Origin: Casuarina equisetifolia
Lineage: Eukaryota; Streptophyta; Magnoliopsida; Fagales; Casuarinaceae
Direction: 5' to 3'
NCBI GenBank assembly: GCA_028551475.1
Contig: CM052359.1
Span: 22,073,583-22,137,582, forward strand
Length of the DNA stretch: 64,000 nt
Shown: piece after piece, positions 1-12,956 of the stretch
Numbering within the stretch: position 1 is the stretch's first letter
Layout: every line of letters begins with the position of its first letter
The notes under the pieces: generated by a model
Seen by the model: the letters and a program-made list of their open reading frames with translations, nothing else
Database searches by the model: none
Told to the model about the DNA's origin: nothing
Position numbers and translations under genes: made by a program

Positions 1-331
1 AGTGCATATTGGACATGTCATGAGAATAAACACGTCAGACTCCAAGGTTCTATTCTGGAGAACTGATAACCACCAGCAATCAAGTCACCAAAATCAAATG
101 GTGAAACAATTAAACAGAAGTTCACAAACAAAAAAATCTGCTATATTTACATGCATAAGTTGAAAGGTTAGCTAACCATGTTAACAATGACTAAATCACA
201 TCAACGTAAAGGAAACAAAGATGAATACTTTAGAGGCTTCAAAAGCAGAAATACCAAAGAAATATCATAACCACCTGCTGTATGAAAGGAAGGAAACTAA
301 GTAAAAGCAACACTGAGGTTCTAGGTTTCAT

Positions 332-3300
332 TTAGCTCTTCTGAGATTTTTCCACATATGCCTGCAACAAAAGGAGACGAAATTAACAAAAGTAGTGAGC
401 ACTTTACTAGCAACTACTTGTTTGACATATCTAAGTTGGAAAACATACACCATAGGCTAAAATATGATAACGGAAACTACATCTAGTTGACAGGCCTACT
501 AGTTTGACATATCGAAGTTCAGCCTTGTCATGTTTCCTCGTTTTTTTTATTTTTTTATTTTTTTTTTGTTGGTTAAAGGCTTTTTTCCTATCATAATCTC
601 GATCACAACGGAGACAAAAGCAATGAAGCAAAATATCAGAGATTTTAAATTCTTTCGATACCTAAATAAAGTAAACACATGCATAAGTGTTGACCCTACC
701 CTCCACCGCTTCTTCATGGACGGACATCATTTGATCCAATATCCATCAGGAACATCAAATCTTATAATTTACAACTTGATTGCCTATAACATTAAAGGGT
801 AAAAGCTAATGAAACAATTAATTTCAGATGGGCTACTAGCTTTCATTGGTTGCCCTAATTTTTTGCTTTTTATCTGTCTTATTTTATTTTAATCTTGTGC
901 TTTCTAGTTCCTCCAAAGATGGGAAAACAAAAGCAGATATCTGTTACTTGAGGTCATAAATCGAATATGCAACATCTAAAATCTGGACTTTATGGTCCAT
1001 CTGAGAGTAATTCAACTAATCACACAAAAGACAATAAGATGAGCAAATTTCTAATTCCTATTAGAAAAAGTTTTGAGATTCCTACTAAAAAATGTTTTCA
1101 GCAGCTTTGGTTTTAAATAGCACATTTCTAGCCAGGCATGGGAAGGGAAACTAGATAAATCCTCAATTGAACCAACACAATTTTTTGGTAGATCTTTTTC
1201 ATCTGGCAATTCATGTATGACTAGTAGCATACAAAAGATAATAAACCAATCCAACTCAAAAAAGGTCGGATCCTAATTTTATAAGGCACAATCACTAGAT
1301 GAGATAGAAATAGTGTCGTCTCACCAGATAATGCCAACTGTTGCCCATGAAATGAAGAGTAACAGCAAGGAGAAATTAGACTTAACCCAACCCCGGATCA
1401 CCACACCCCCACCCCCCCCACAAAACACCTCCAAACACCAAGTGCTAACATTTAGCCCCCCAAACTGACCTCTTTTCTAAAAACGCCTTGAAGCCCCAAA
1501 TATTGACATTTAGCCCCTTTAGGTTACCTTTTAATTTTAATTATTATCTGATATTAACTTATGAATCAACATGGACTGGAACTTTGGTACATAAATGCAT
1601 ATGGAGAATTTTGACTTGAATATCCAACTTGTCTTTTTGTTAAAATATAATATAAGAGATAGAACAACCAATTAAAAATTACACATGTTTGTCACATATG
1701 CAACTATCTATCCATTTTTACTGGATGATGCAGTTTACAACAAAATGAGAGTCTGAAAGGATCAGGTATCATAACTAATTTAAGATGTCTTTTTGTTCGT
1801 TCTGGAAAAATTGGTGATAATGTTCCCCAAAACTATGAATTATGCTGTTTGAAACTACTTAGACTAGATGTTAAAAGAACTTGAAAGAAAGTGAAACAAT
1901 TTCCATCTCATAACCAAATTCACATCTCAGTCTGAAGTTAATAAAGATCAAATGCATACTAGCGCTCACCTGTACTAATTTAGTAAGCTTTGGTTTTGAA
2001 GACGACAAATAATGGTCAATTTTCTCTTGTGTCTGAGGAATATTGGCCCCCTGTATGGTACTGGTAACTTTGTCAACCACCTTCTTCACTATAGTTTTGT
2101 AAGCATCTTTGCTGATTTGACCTTCCTTCCACGTGGGTTTTAGTAGTTCCTTGACAAACTCCACAAGTGCAAACTTAAACGCACGAATACCTTTCACATC
2201 TTTGCCCTTTTTTGCCTCATCCACTCCAGCATCTCCATCAGCATTCTCCAATAGGCCATCCTCTTGGGCATTTTGGCTTCCCTCTCGTGCTTTCTTGCTT
2301 TCCTCAGTCCCAACTCCATTATTTTCTGTAACAACCTTACCGCTCACACCTGTCTCCAGCTTATCTGTCTGGTGGCTCTTGTTATTCAGTTCTAATGAAC
2401 CAGTCCCATCAAAATCATTGCCATTGTGTCCACCAACAAAGGGTGAAGGGGTTATTTCTTTCAACAGCATTTCGGGCTTTCCATTGACAGAACTTTTCTG
2501 TGCAGTTGAAGTTGGAAAGTCTAAATGGATCTTGATACTGTCAGCTTTCTTAGACCCTATGCTATCACATATAGGATCATACTGCTGGGATCCTGTTGCT
2601 GAATCTGGCTGACTGAACGACTCTAAAACTGGCTGAACAGGTACTTCAGACTTGGAAAAGGAAGGAATATCCAACGCATTACAGGAGCTAAGAGAAGCAT
2701 AAAGTTGTGGAATCTGTCGTCCATCTCCAAAAATCTGAGCCAGAGAGGTTCTAAGGTTGCCAAAATGGGTGACGGGTTCACCTACCAAGTTCTGACTTGG
2801 AGGAATTCCAGCATTTAATTGGGAAGTACTAGCATCCACAATGTCTGGTTTAATGACAGATTTTCCCTCCGGAGAAAATCCAAGATTTTGTTGAGATTTT
2901 ATAGTTCCTCCTCTTGAAGGGGCAGTGGCTGTTGCCACTTGATTTTGTCCAACTACATTAATACTGGAAAGAGGTAAGGAGCCTGAACTCTGGCCATTTT
3001 GGCCAAAGTTCAGTCCTGACAGGATATTGGCAGAAAAATTTAGATCCACACATGAACTAACAGGTTTTTCAACAGCAGTCTTAGCATCACATGACACCAC
3101 AACAGCACTATTCTCCTTCAAATTGTGATTCTGCAGGAAATAGGATTTTTCATCTATTATCTGTCGCACATCATGCATCCGGACTGAAGCCTCTTGAGTT
3201 ATATCTTGTCCCCGATTTATGGAAGGTTTATCATGAGGACCAATAGATTGTGGAGCCTGAGTAGTGTGAACATGATCTTGTTTCACAACAGGCTTCACAG

Positions 3301-5046
3301 ACTGTACTCTATAATTCCAATCAGGAGACATGTCCATATCACCAAGCCATTTCTCAGCACCTCTTGATCCAGAAACACCCATGCTGGAACCAGTATTCTC
3401 CTCCATCCACAGGTTGCCTGCCGTCTCATTGCTCAAAACTGCTTTGTGACCAGCTGCTGGATCGCCATCAGTTTTCTGTTCTTTGTCCAAACTATGGCTC
3501 CATCTTGTATCATCCACAGACCATGCAGTGTAACTTGGTTCTTCTTTAACCAATTTTCCATTTCCATCCTCACTTCTTGTAGCATTTGATACACGGATTG
3601 GACCAGTCCATTCACTCCATTTTGAACCATCCCATGACTGATCCACATCATCAGAAGTGCAACCCAGCCCCACCCTATTATCCCATAACCTTCCATTAGG
3701 ACTCGCACCTGCCTGACCATGATGAGAAAACCGGCAATATTTCCCATTACGACAGTTGCCTGCAGCAAAAAATTTACAAGGAACATCACTACCCCTGCTG
3801 TATTCAGGCTCACCACCTCGCTCAAAAGATGTATCTCTATTCCTATGATTTTCCCTTTCTCTAATGACCTCATTTCCAGACCCCTTGTAGAAACCATCAG
3901 AAGCACCATCATGGGCATACCTGCAAGATGCCCCCTTCCGACACTTCCCTCTCACAAACTCAGTACACAATGCATTATTAGATCTTCCCATCCTTGAAGA
4001 ATAGTCCCTATTATCATGGGGAGAAGAGTACTTTGAGTTGCCATCTTTCCTGTGTCTACTTTCCCTGCTATCCTCATATTGTTGATTACCCTGATGAAGA
4101 AACTGACAATGATGGCCTCTCCTGCATCTCCCAGCAGTGAAATCTTTACATAATTGAGTTGATGCTCCTCTACTTCTACTTCTCTCATGGAATCCTGATT
4201 CCCGTCTAACACCACGAACAGGGCTTCTACTTCTGCTCCTGCTCCTGCTAATTCTACTCCGATCCCTGAACATTAAATCCATGGTTAAGGCAAAGACAAA
4301 TTAAGAAAACAGGCCTACTGCTCTACGTTCCATATAAACAAGATACAACAATGTTGATATAGGATTCAGATGTGTCCCTATCAGAAAATTAAGGAATCTG
4401 TCATCTACCTCATAACAATAAGAGCAAATCCTAAGCCAGTACAATCCAATGTCCGTATGATAGTATTCAACACACCAAATATGTGAGATGGCACAAAGAA
4501 TATGCTTGAGAGTTAAGTCCAAGAAACGAACAAAAGTTAAACAAATTATCCACAATGTACATGACAAGTGGAGAATCAGAGTTACTGAAAAAAGAGGGAA
4601 AAAAAAGTGAAGAATAAACCTTACCTGGTCCAACCATTTTTGGGGGAGGGACTATGGCTTTGCCATCTCCATTCATCAAGGCCTGGAGACATTCTTGTGC
4701 CATAACCTCCATCTCCATCCCATGCCACACCAGGTTCCAAATTTCTGTTCCGGCCTTTATTGAGGCTAATATCCTTAAGTGAACCCCTGCTTCTAGGCAA
4801 AGGTTCTCCAGATGCCAATATCAACTCACGCTTTGACTTGAGCAAGTCACTCGCATCCAGATCAGATAACCTTGTATTATTACTACCAGCAACCTCTGGA
4901 GAAAGCCATCCGGAATCTAATTCTTTATCATGAAAAGACATATTTGCTTTTCCTGCCCAACAATCATCAGCTACATTTTTTGGTTCAAAGTGACGCTCTT
5001 CTCTCAAATCCCACTTAGAACTACGTTTTCTGCCACTTCCACTCAT
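332..5046 (-). CDS. CCCH zinc-finger protein, C3H38-like
   Basis: Three coding exons: 5046-4625, 4265-1970 and 361-332, with phases that join cleanly, giving about 915 residues. The start is the ATG at 5046 (MSGSGRKRSSKWDL), a beginning I recognise from plant C3H38 homologues. An Arg/Ser-rich stretch (about 143-175) precedes three fingers of the form C-x7-C-x5-C-x3-H at about 180-198, 241-259 and 304-322. The middle is long, Ser/Gln-rich and probably disordered. The C-terminus (KFALVEFVKELLKPTW onward) is a conserved helical block in this family. The ten-codon last exon (AYVEKSQKS, stop) is inferred from the acceptor at 362-363 and fits the family ending. CCCH fingers of this class usually bind RNA, and the RS-rich part suggests a nuclear, splicing-related role; this is inference. 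At 915 residues it is longer than my recollection of Arabidopsis C3H38 (about 680). The intron 362-1969 holds no other convincing exon. Confidence 0.88.
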
Positions 5047-8000
5047 TTCTTTCAAGAAGAAAGCTTTAATACCTTCTTTTAGTTGAATTAGGTATGAGCT
5101 GGAGGCAAGGAAAAGAATAGATAAATCAATCTCAATTACAGCATCTGTGTCCAATTGTTTTCTCTTAATTTTCCTTCAATCTCTGCAGTTATATTTTAAT
5201 AATTTGAAATCTTCAGCAATTATTATTTCTCCTTCTCAATTTATTGAGGAATCAATTCATATATCATGCACTTTGATTAAGAATCCAAATAAAAGGCAAA
5301 GGAAACAAATAGAAAAACCAACATTCAACTTAGGGATAATAGAGAGAAGAAATATTGTTCCATGCAAACAGCAACATCAGCAGATCAGAATGCACAAGCT
5401 ATCAGTCTGCCAAAGATCCAATACCACTGCTAAGGTAGCTGTTTCAGATAGCTTAACTAATTACAAGGTGATCCAAGGCAAGCTGAGCAATTGTTAGGTT
5501 CCACATAGTACTTAAGTGCATACCGGATGTAAGAAACTGGATATTCTTCCACTAGCTCAAGTGTATTGACACTCAGTAAGTCAAGAATTCGACTTGGAGG
5601 TCCCTATTTCCTTCAGAAGAAACGTAATACAAAAAGGGATAAAACTATTGTGACAAGTTCTAAAATATTACATATGAGGTTGAAACCAACAGTTTTTCCC
5701 ATGTAAAATGTTGTTGGTTTCACGAACAATGATAATGTAACTCATAGCTGACTGTTGATACTGCAAATCCCCCCACCTGAGTCAGTTATCCTATATATTA
5801 CAAGCCAGGCCAAGCTTAAACTTATCCAGGAATATCCATACCAACCCTAAAAGATATTCAATACCCCCAAAAAGGATGTTCAAGATGTTTTGTAAACCCA
5901 AATGCTCAACTTTCTATACCGAGATGAAAGGCTTATATGTGAATCTGATGATTTTAGCAAGTCCATTGTTTTTCTTCAAAACTTCGAAAATTTCTCATAT
6001 CAAACTGCTGAGAGTCTTAAACTATTAATTGAAGGAAAGATGGACATTTCATATAATAAAACCCTAGACATCTTACACAACCATAACTTCCTTAGAAGCT
6101 GAATTTCAACTTGGCAGAAGATCATGAGGGCCATCATCACAAGGACTAGAGAGAAGTAAAAATATTGTTATAATTATACATGTATGTTTTTGTGAGCTGT
6201 GTATATCCATTTTAAAACCCCTAAAGGCTAACTATCACTTTCATTTATCCATCAGATTTCAAATGAGAGTATTCTCATCTGTGGGTGATGTTAACTCTGA
6301 TGTAAACTTATCTACATGAAAACGGGACAAACTAACAACAGTGAAATGTTTAACTGACCAATGCAACACTATCAAGCCTTTTTGTTGCCCACCAAAAGAT
6401 GGAGAAGGGACAATTGATTTAATTGATCCAATTTCAGGACAGAACCTATCTTGGTCAACCATGCAAACATTATTTGGTAAATATACACATATACATATAT
6501 ATTTTAAGAACTCAACTAAAAAGCCATGATTTGTTGTTAACACAAGCAAATAACTTGATGTTGACAAACGAGAGAATTCTCCTAAAGCACCTTCTTTTTG
6601 CAATGGGTTTTTATAACCTCACAGCCTACTTGATTATTAGTTTGTATTCTAAAATGCAATAAAGAAAATTTGGAGTCAACATGTGCCTGTTGAAACCCAA
6701 CCCCCCCCCCCCCACTGCAGAAAAAAAAAAAGAAAAGAAAAAAAGCCCCCAAAAAAGAAATGATAACTGGAAAACCACACATATGTAAAAATTTTAAAAG
6801 CAATGCATGAAAATTATCTAAACCAAGAAATTTTGTGTACAAGCAAAATAAAAATTTCAGAAGATCAATTCCATACATCTATGAGCCTACTAACACATTC
6901 CTTCTAGTAAACATAGCAGAGCAAAAATAACACAATCAAAATTGAAATTATTTTTTTTCCTTTCTAGGGGGTGGGGCTATGATTAGGTAAATAAACTGAT
7001 ATGTTCACTTATGCCATTCCAGTTAGAAAGAAAAAATAAAATTGATAGCTTTCACGAAAGTAACACTACCACAATCTAGAGAACAAAGAAATTAAATGCC
7101 AGATATCAAGTGTTAACCATTACTTTTTCCTGTAAGAACTCGTGCAATTGAAAATCCTCAATATATTGGCAATATATCAATATATCTCCGGAAACTCCCA
7201 AATATCTAATCTCTAGTCACCTTCCCAGCAACATCGGATTTAAAGATATAGCATTTGGTTTCATACTTATAAATCTTTTCAAGTTTAAATAATGAAGAGA
7301 GATATCTCATGCCCAGATTACTTCCATAGAAAGGAAAGATATTATTATTTGGCATTCATCACACTCAGTAATGTATTACTTCTACTAGCTCAATTACATT
7401 TTTCCTAGAGAAAGATGCTTGACTTGCAACCATGGAAAAGTTTCACCTCCAAAATTCTGTAGCGTATTCTATGGAGCTATTCTTGAGTGCGTAGAATTTC
7501 TCATATATACCCAGTTCTCTTGATATTTAATGCCCATATATGCACCAAATCCTGCTTTCAATCAACAAATAATGGCTCTTAAGGATAAAAGTCCTCAAGA
7601 CGCTCGTATGTATTTTGTTACGAGTCTTTATCTCCATCACAGCATTGATGTACTTTGAGATTCAAAAACTTCAATACGAGTCACTCTGAAGGTCAATGTA
7701 CTCCTTCCCAGTTTTGAACCAAGAAGCAGGTTTTATGAAGCTATCTCAATATTTTTGAGCAATCTCCACTAAAATGACATGACAAAGATCCATCAATATG
7801 TGCAAATATCTCATGTTGCACTTGTGGAAGGATAAATATCATTGCATCAATTCTTTCGAATGCACTTGGTAATCCCTCCATGCACTGACCCCGTGAAAAT
7901 ACTGCAGAAAAATTATATGTGACATTAGCACTCAGCTATATGGACTCTGATTTATAGGTATAGAACTAAAGCACATATAAGACTGCCTATCCAGGTACTC

Positions 8001-9060
8001 AGTCTTCTGTATTTTAAGCAATCCACCTGAGCACATAGGTGAGAGATTTAAGACTTACTCAACCAAAGCTTTCACTATATACTCTTACTGTAATTAGAAT
8101 GATCCATGTGCTAACAACCTCCAGGATTTTATCAATACTTAAAAACCATCAAATTATACTAACACAAATCCATAAAGTATTGTACCCATGAACTCACAGT
8201 CTACCGTCTGTTTATCGGGCCAAGATGCCCCCCAACCATGGAACATAAAAACATCATAATTCTACAAGTTAAACACATATTAAAGAGGCAGATGCGTAGA
8301 GAAGCACTTTTGACCTCAGACAGTCTTTAACCAATCTTACATAATTCTTAATTGACAGTGCTCTCAATCCCCTTTACAATGTTAGAAAGAAAAGACAAAT
8401 AAAATTATCATCCCCAAGCCTCCGCGCTCAAAAATTTACATGACGAAGCAAACAGAACTGTGAACCAGCGAAGTTCTTAAGAAACAAATCTTGGTTTCAG
8501 AAGAAAATATGCATCTTGCAGCGCACGTTGTTATCGTGTCAGTTGCTGACCGTAAAAAAGAAAAGATTATCACTTTTCAAATATTATTTTGTTTCAAATT
8601 CTATTCCTTTCATCAGGGACTGTTTTATGTAAAACCCCGAGACCATAAGTAGGTTTCCTGCAAATAGCATCATTCAACAAATTGCGAATCCAAAGAGCAC
8701 AGAGACAGTTCAAACCAGAGTCACAAATCCTACCAACGGCTATAACACAAAATACCAAAAACTTAACCTAAAAGCCCAAAGTTCGCAGATTTCTTAATTG
8801 AGATCGAAATCAACACCCAGAGTAAGAAGCAAGGTGCAAAAACCCTAGAAATAGCACAAGAGTATTTACACGAATCCAGCACGAGATCGAACAAGAGAGA
8901 TTGAGAACATAGTACTCACATAGAATCCTAGGGAGCGAGCTTTACAAAATCTAGACTGCCAACGAGTGAAGCCCGCACGAAGGAACAAAGAGAGCTTCAG
9001 AGCTTGGCATGGCTAGGCCCCTTGCAGAAAGAGCTTGAGAGCGCTCTGGGTGAGATATTC
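5047..9060 (-). other. Leader region and 5' intron of the C3H38-like gene
   Basis: About 4 kb between the start codon and the probable promoter contains no plausible coding exon. A donor (CTAT/GTGAGT, exon end 8920) ends a GC-richer block at about 8920-9060 that looks like the first, untranslated exon. An acceptor-like TTGCCTCCAG lies about 50 bases upstream of the ATG. Together they suggest one long leader intron, or several. A 19-codon upstream ORF (starts MPSSEALF) lies in the putative first exon. The exon limits are inferred, since no transcript can be seen. The intron also holds a C-run next to an A-run (about 6701-6745). Confidence 0.45.
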
Positions 9061-11634
9061 CGCGACAGACCTAGGTCAGAAAACTATATTTGCTTAGATT
9101 GCTCCTGTTGAGTTATTTTGTGGGCCATCATCTTTTTGTCTTTTTCACTTCTTTTTTTTTTTTTTAATGTGATTGTGAACCCTTGAAACATTTATCTCTC
9201 TATTTATTCAAAACCCAAGTTGAAAAATGATAGACTCCAACTTGTAAGATTACAAAAGCCCTTTCCGGTGAAAAAGTAATTGTAAAATAAATCAAACTAG
9301 TGATCATTACTAATCGATTCTATATAAGTAATAGATAAGAAATAAAATTGAATTTCATTTTAAATGTAACGAAACAAAATCTAAAATCTGCAAATATAAA
9401 TTCTTGATTTTGGATTTAGTTCTAGTCAACTTTATTTGACATTTTTCTTACTTTTCCACCCTAAACTAAGTAACATTATTATATAAATATTAAGTTTAAA
9501 CAGATCCATCATTTTTGCTCAAACGGAGAAATCATGCACTTGTAATTGGCATCCCTCTTGCCACCATGCGTTACAAGTAAAAGGAAAATGATGGACTTAA
9601 ACCTAGTCTTGGCGTGGCTTAAAGCACCTCAATATTGGCATCAAGCGTTGAGGTCAAGAAGGGAGTTGCAATATTTAAGCCTCCACTAAGGTATGAGTTT
9701 TTCCATACATAGCGAGCACGTTCTCGTGTAACACAACACACGACACATCGTATCAATATGCTTCCCCATGGCACAATGAGCTATGGGATTGGATGCACAT
9801 AAGATAAGATGACAATATCAAATGATAGTATTGTAAGGTTAGATATTATTAGGATTGGTAAAATAATTAGGTTAAGGAGCATAACTATAACATCATGTTA
9901 CAATTAAGGGTATTTATATAATTGTAAAAATTAGAATTTTTCTCTACAAATGTAAGAAGCATAGAGTGTCATGAGCTGTCGGCCTTTTTGTTATGTGGCT
10001 ATTTGTAGTTGTTGTTGCTTTCTTGGGTTCCTATGTGGGCTTGTAGGTGCTAGGCATGAGTTATATAATGTTCAAGTGTCTTTTGTAATCGAGAGGATGG
10101 TTTCGAAAGGGTCAAATGTGGGCTCAAATTTAGGCAAAGATGGGTTGACAATAGACTGAGAATGATTAGAAAAGGGAAGAAAGTCACTAGAAAATACAAG
10201 ACTAGCTTGCCTAACACCAAGAATCAATGAGGAAGGAGATGAAAGAGATGATGTTGTCATTTAGTGACTGTCTAAAACTTCAAGTAGGAAGGAGGCTGTT
10301 GGGTTTTAAAATCCATAATCTAGTGGATTTACTAAGGAAAAAGGACAAAAGATTGAGAATAAAGGAGAGAGAGGAAGAATATGAGGAAGCAAATTTTTAA
10401 GGGGCTGTAACAAAGTATTTTATGGGAAGGCAAAATTGGGTAGGCTTCTTGGGGAGTAAAAATAAAAATGTGAAAATAAAGGAGGAAGAGGAAGAATATG
10501 AGAGAGAGGAATGATGAGAAGTTAATGATTAAAATAGGGTTATTGTAGGAATGCATACTCAATTTATATATGGAGGAATACTTATGCGAGTCTAAACATC
10601 TTAAATCTATTTTGTTTGAATGTATGTATTTTTCTAATTGTATTCTGGATTTATATATGGGGATGCAATCAATTAAATTTTTGCAACAAATATCCATTAG
10701 GAAGAGAAAAGTTCTTTTGGGATGATGGTTATATTCATATGCTTGCTTAAACATATTTTCTTAAGATTTCATTACATTTCTTAGAAAGACTCTTATTCCG
10801 TTCCTTTGAATTCATTGCGCTTCCATAAGGAAACATGATTTCAAGATGGAATCTAGGTATTAAGGTTGGTCTTCAATGAACTTTTAAGATAGTGGAAGGC
10901 CTAAGAGACTTTCAATGATGATCCACGTTCCTCACAACTTTTTGAATAAACGATATGGGAGTTGAGTTTGAGAATTTACTTGATAATGTAACAAAATTAT
11001 AGGAACCAACTAGCAGCATCAAATGCTCTTCCAGAGCTTCTTGTCTAGTTTCTCAGATCCTAAAGCCTTATTGCCCCAAATCTTCTAATAGTAACCTTGT
11101 TCCTATTAACAAATCCAACTCCTAAAATCTTTTCTTCCCAACCTCTCTCTTGGACCATCTCCGTAAAACGCTAATGAAAAACACTCTGAATGCTGGAACA
11201 GTTAGCTTCGCGGTTTGCTCAAACTAGTACATCCCACTGGAAAGAAAAACTTTATGCTTTATGTCATTAAGCCGAAAATGATTTTAACAGTAAAAATTTA
11301 TGCATTTCTCTAATAAAATCTTCCCGATATTGAGAGTCCTTGATTAGACGGCTGATTTTGTTGAATCTTTAAATATTTACCAAAAATTACATCCTTCTTT
11401 TAGAAAAGAAAAACTCCCGGTTTCTCATTTTAAGGAAACATTTTCAAAATCAACCAAGTGATTATAATATGGAATGTTTTAAAAAATATATCTTTGGAGT
11501 GATTACTCTGGAAAGAGTAAGTAAACATGCTCATCAAGACCTAGTCTTTTTTTAAAAACTGTCATTTTACTTTCTGTCCTCACAAATGCTCTGATTTTTT
11601 TAATTATCAAGAAACATTCACTAAAACTTGAGAA
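9061..11634. other. Intergenic, AT-rich, no gene recognised
   Basis: Between the two divergently transcribed genes I see only short, low-complexity open frames (for example 9971-10159 and 10332-10754) with no recognisable domain and no splice partners. Two similar purine-rich stretches (around 10350-10390 and 10470-10510) share a GGAAGAATATGA core. Upstream elements of the C3H38-like gene probably lie at the left end. Confidence 0.5.
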
Positions 11635-11900
11635 GGAGACTTCGCACTGAAGATGCTTTGCCATGGGGAACTCGGAAACACTGGACCGGGTTCTAATTTG
11701 TCCGAAAGAGTACCGTGGAGCAGTGTTGATACCGGTGGTGCACATTCACACATATTCCGTCAGGAATTTCACAAAGGGAAACTAGTGGACTCCAATAAAC
11801 AAGAACATCGCCGTGTCAGGAGCAAGAATCCTTTTGGTTCAAAAATTTGTTTTGGGTATTATGTCTACAAATTCTTTGGCGTGGGCTTTTGTTGATTGCG
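11635..11900 (+). pseudogene. Relict of a pectin methylesterase last exon and 3' UTR
   Basis: The translation (GNTGPGS, ERVPWSS, HSHIF) is a decayed version of the C-terminus of the intact PME gene downstream ([30 protein letters not shown]). The DNA match starts near the shared ACTTCGCACTGAA and runs on past the stop into the 3' UTR (GGAGCAAGAA, TTTTGGTTCAAAAA). Only the final part of exon 2 is present; catalytic motifs, the inhibitor domain and exon 1 are missing. It therefore came from a partial tandem duplication or the loss of most of a second gene. It differs from the intact gene by many substitutions and small indels, so it is not recent. It lies about 1 kb upstream of the intact gene on the same strand and could affect read-through or regulation there. 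Confidence 0.85.
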
Positions 11901-12851
11901 GCTCTCGTCAATGTTGTTTTGGGCATTTTTACTATACCTTGGAGGAATAAAGAAATATGTATGAAAGTATGAATATGCGTCTCTTTAATATGGATGTGAG
12001 ATAAAATAAATTTCTTAATTATGATATTAGTACCTAAATATTTTCTTAACACCCTTATAAATATAGGTAAATTCAAAAAGAAAAAAATATGGTTTTATGT
12101 AGGATTATTGAGGTATGGAAATGCGGTGTTTATATATATATCTAATTTTATATTGTCGAGGTATAAAGGTGTCACACCTTTTTAGAGGTAAGAATGAAAT
12201 CCCTAATACACTTCCATTTTGAAATTTTCTTTTACATCTTTTTCTCCATCATCGTAGAAAGAATGCAAATGAAGTTTTTTTTCAAAAAAGGCATAAATAC
12301 CTTTTGAGAATGACAACATTCAGCGCTAAAATCTATTTTCGTAACTTAACCTTCATTTCTCCATTAACCACTGAGGCTTAGCTTTTCACCAACTAAAGTT
12401 TTCGGTTTCTGCGCGCATGTGCTTTGTGTTTCCAGACGAAAGGAAAGACGGAGGTTGGTTATTTCGGCGGTCCCACGTTTCCCGCTGATGGTCAAAAGTT
12501 GAGCCCGCAAAAGGAAAACACCGTCGACCTGAGGAGGGTTAGCCAATTTCCTGTAGCGCCCCCCAACCCGTCGCCGCCAATTGCACGTCTGACTGTGTGG
12601 AGTCGTTGGCATGAAATCCAGTCCCAACGGGCCTTTCTCCGGAAACACCGCTGGATCTTCTTTCGTCTGTGGAGCCTGACGAGACGCTCGCCACTCCCAG
12701 ATCAAATCGACCCGTGAGTTGTCCACTGATCCCGTGAGTCCTGTCCACTGACTTTTACCAAATCAGCCGGTCCCTCCCCAGACGCACCACCTCCGCAATT
12801 ACTAGCATCCAAGTCCACCTGCCCTCCCTCCGTCTGCAGCCTACAAATCCC

Positions 12852-12861
12852 TTTATATATA
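12852..12861 (+). promoter_or_regulatory. Probable TATA box of the PME gene
   Basis: A TTTATATATA run lies 96-105 bases before the ATG at 12957. Plant transcription usually starts about 30 bases downstream of such a box, here near 12883-12890. The ATGs at 12861 and 12879 would then fall outside the transcript, which supports the start at 12957. Confidence 0.5.
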
Positions 12862-12956
12862 TGCGACAGAGATTTCAAATGAGCACCACGCATCACAAAA
12901 AGCCCAATACTGCCTTCCTATCCTTCTCGAAACCATCCAAATTCGTTATAGTCTTC

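Noticed and set aside
2133-2612. 159-residue plus-strand frame
   Set aside because: It is the antisense shadow of the C3H38-like second exon.
12364-12748. Open frames on both strands just upstream of the PME gene
   Set aside because: They lie in a GC-richer promoter region and resemble no known protein; length is explained by base composition.
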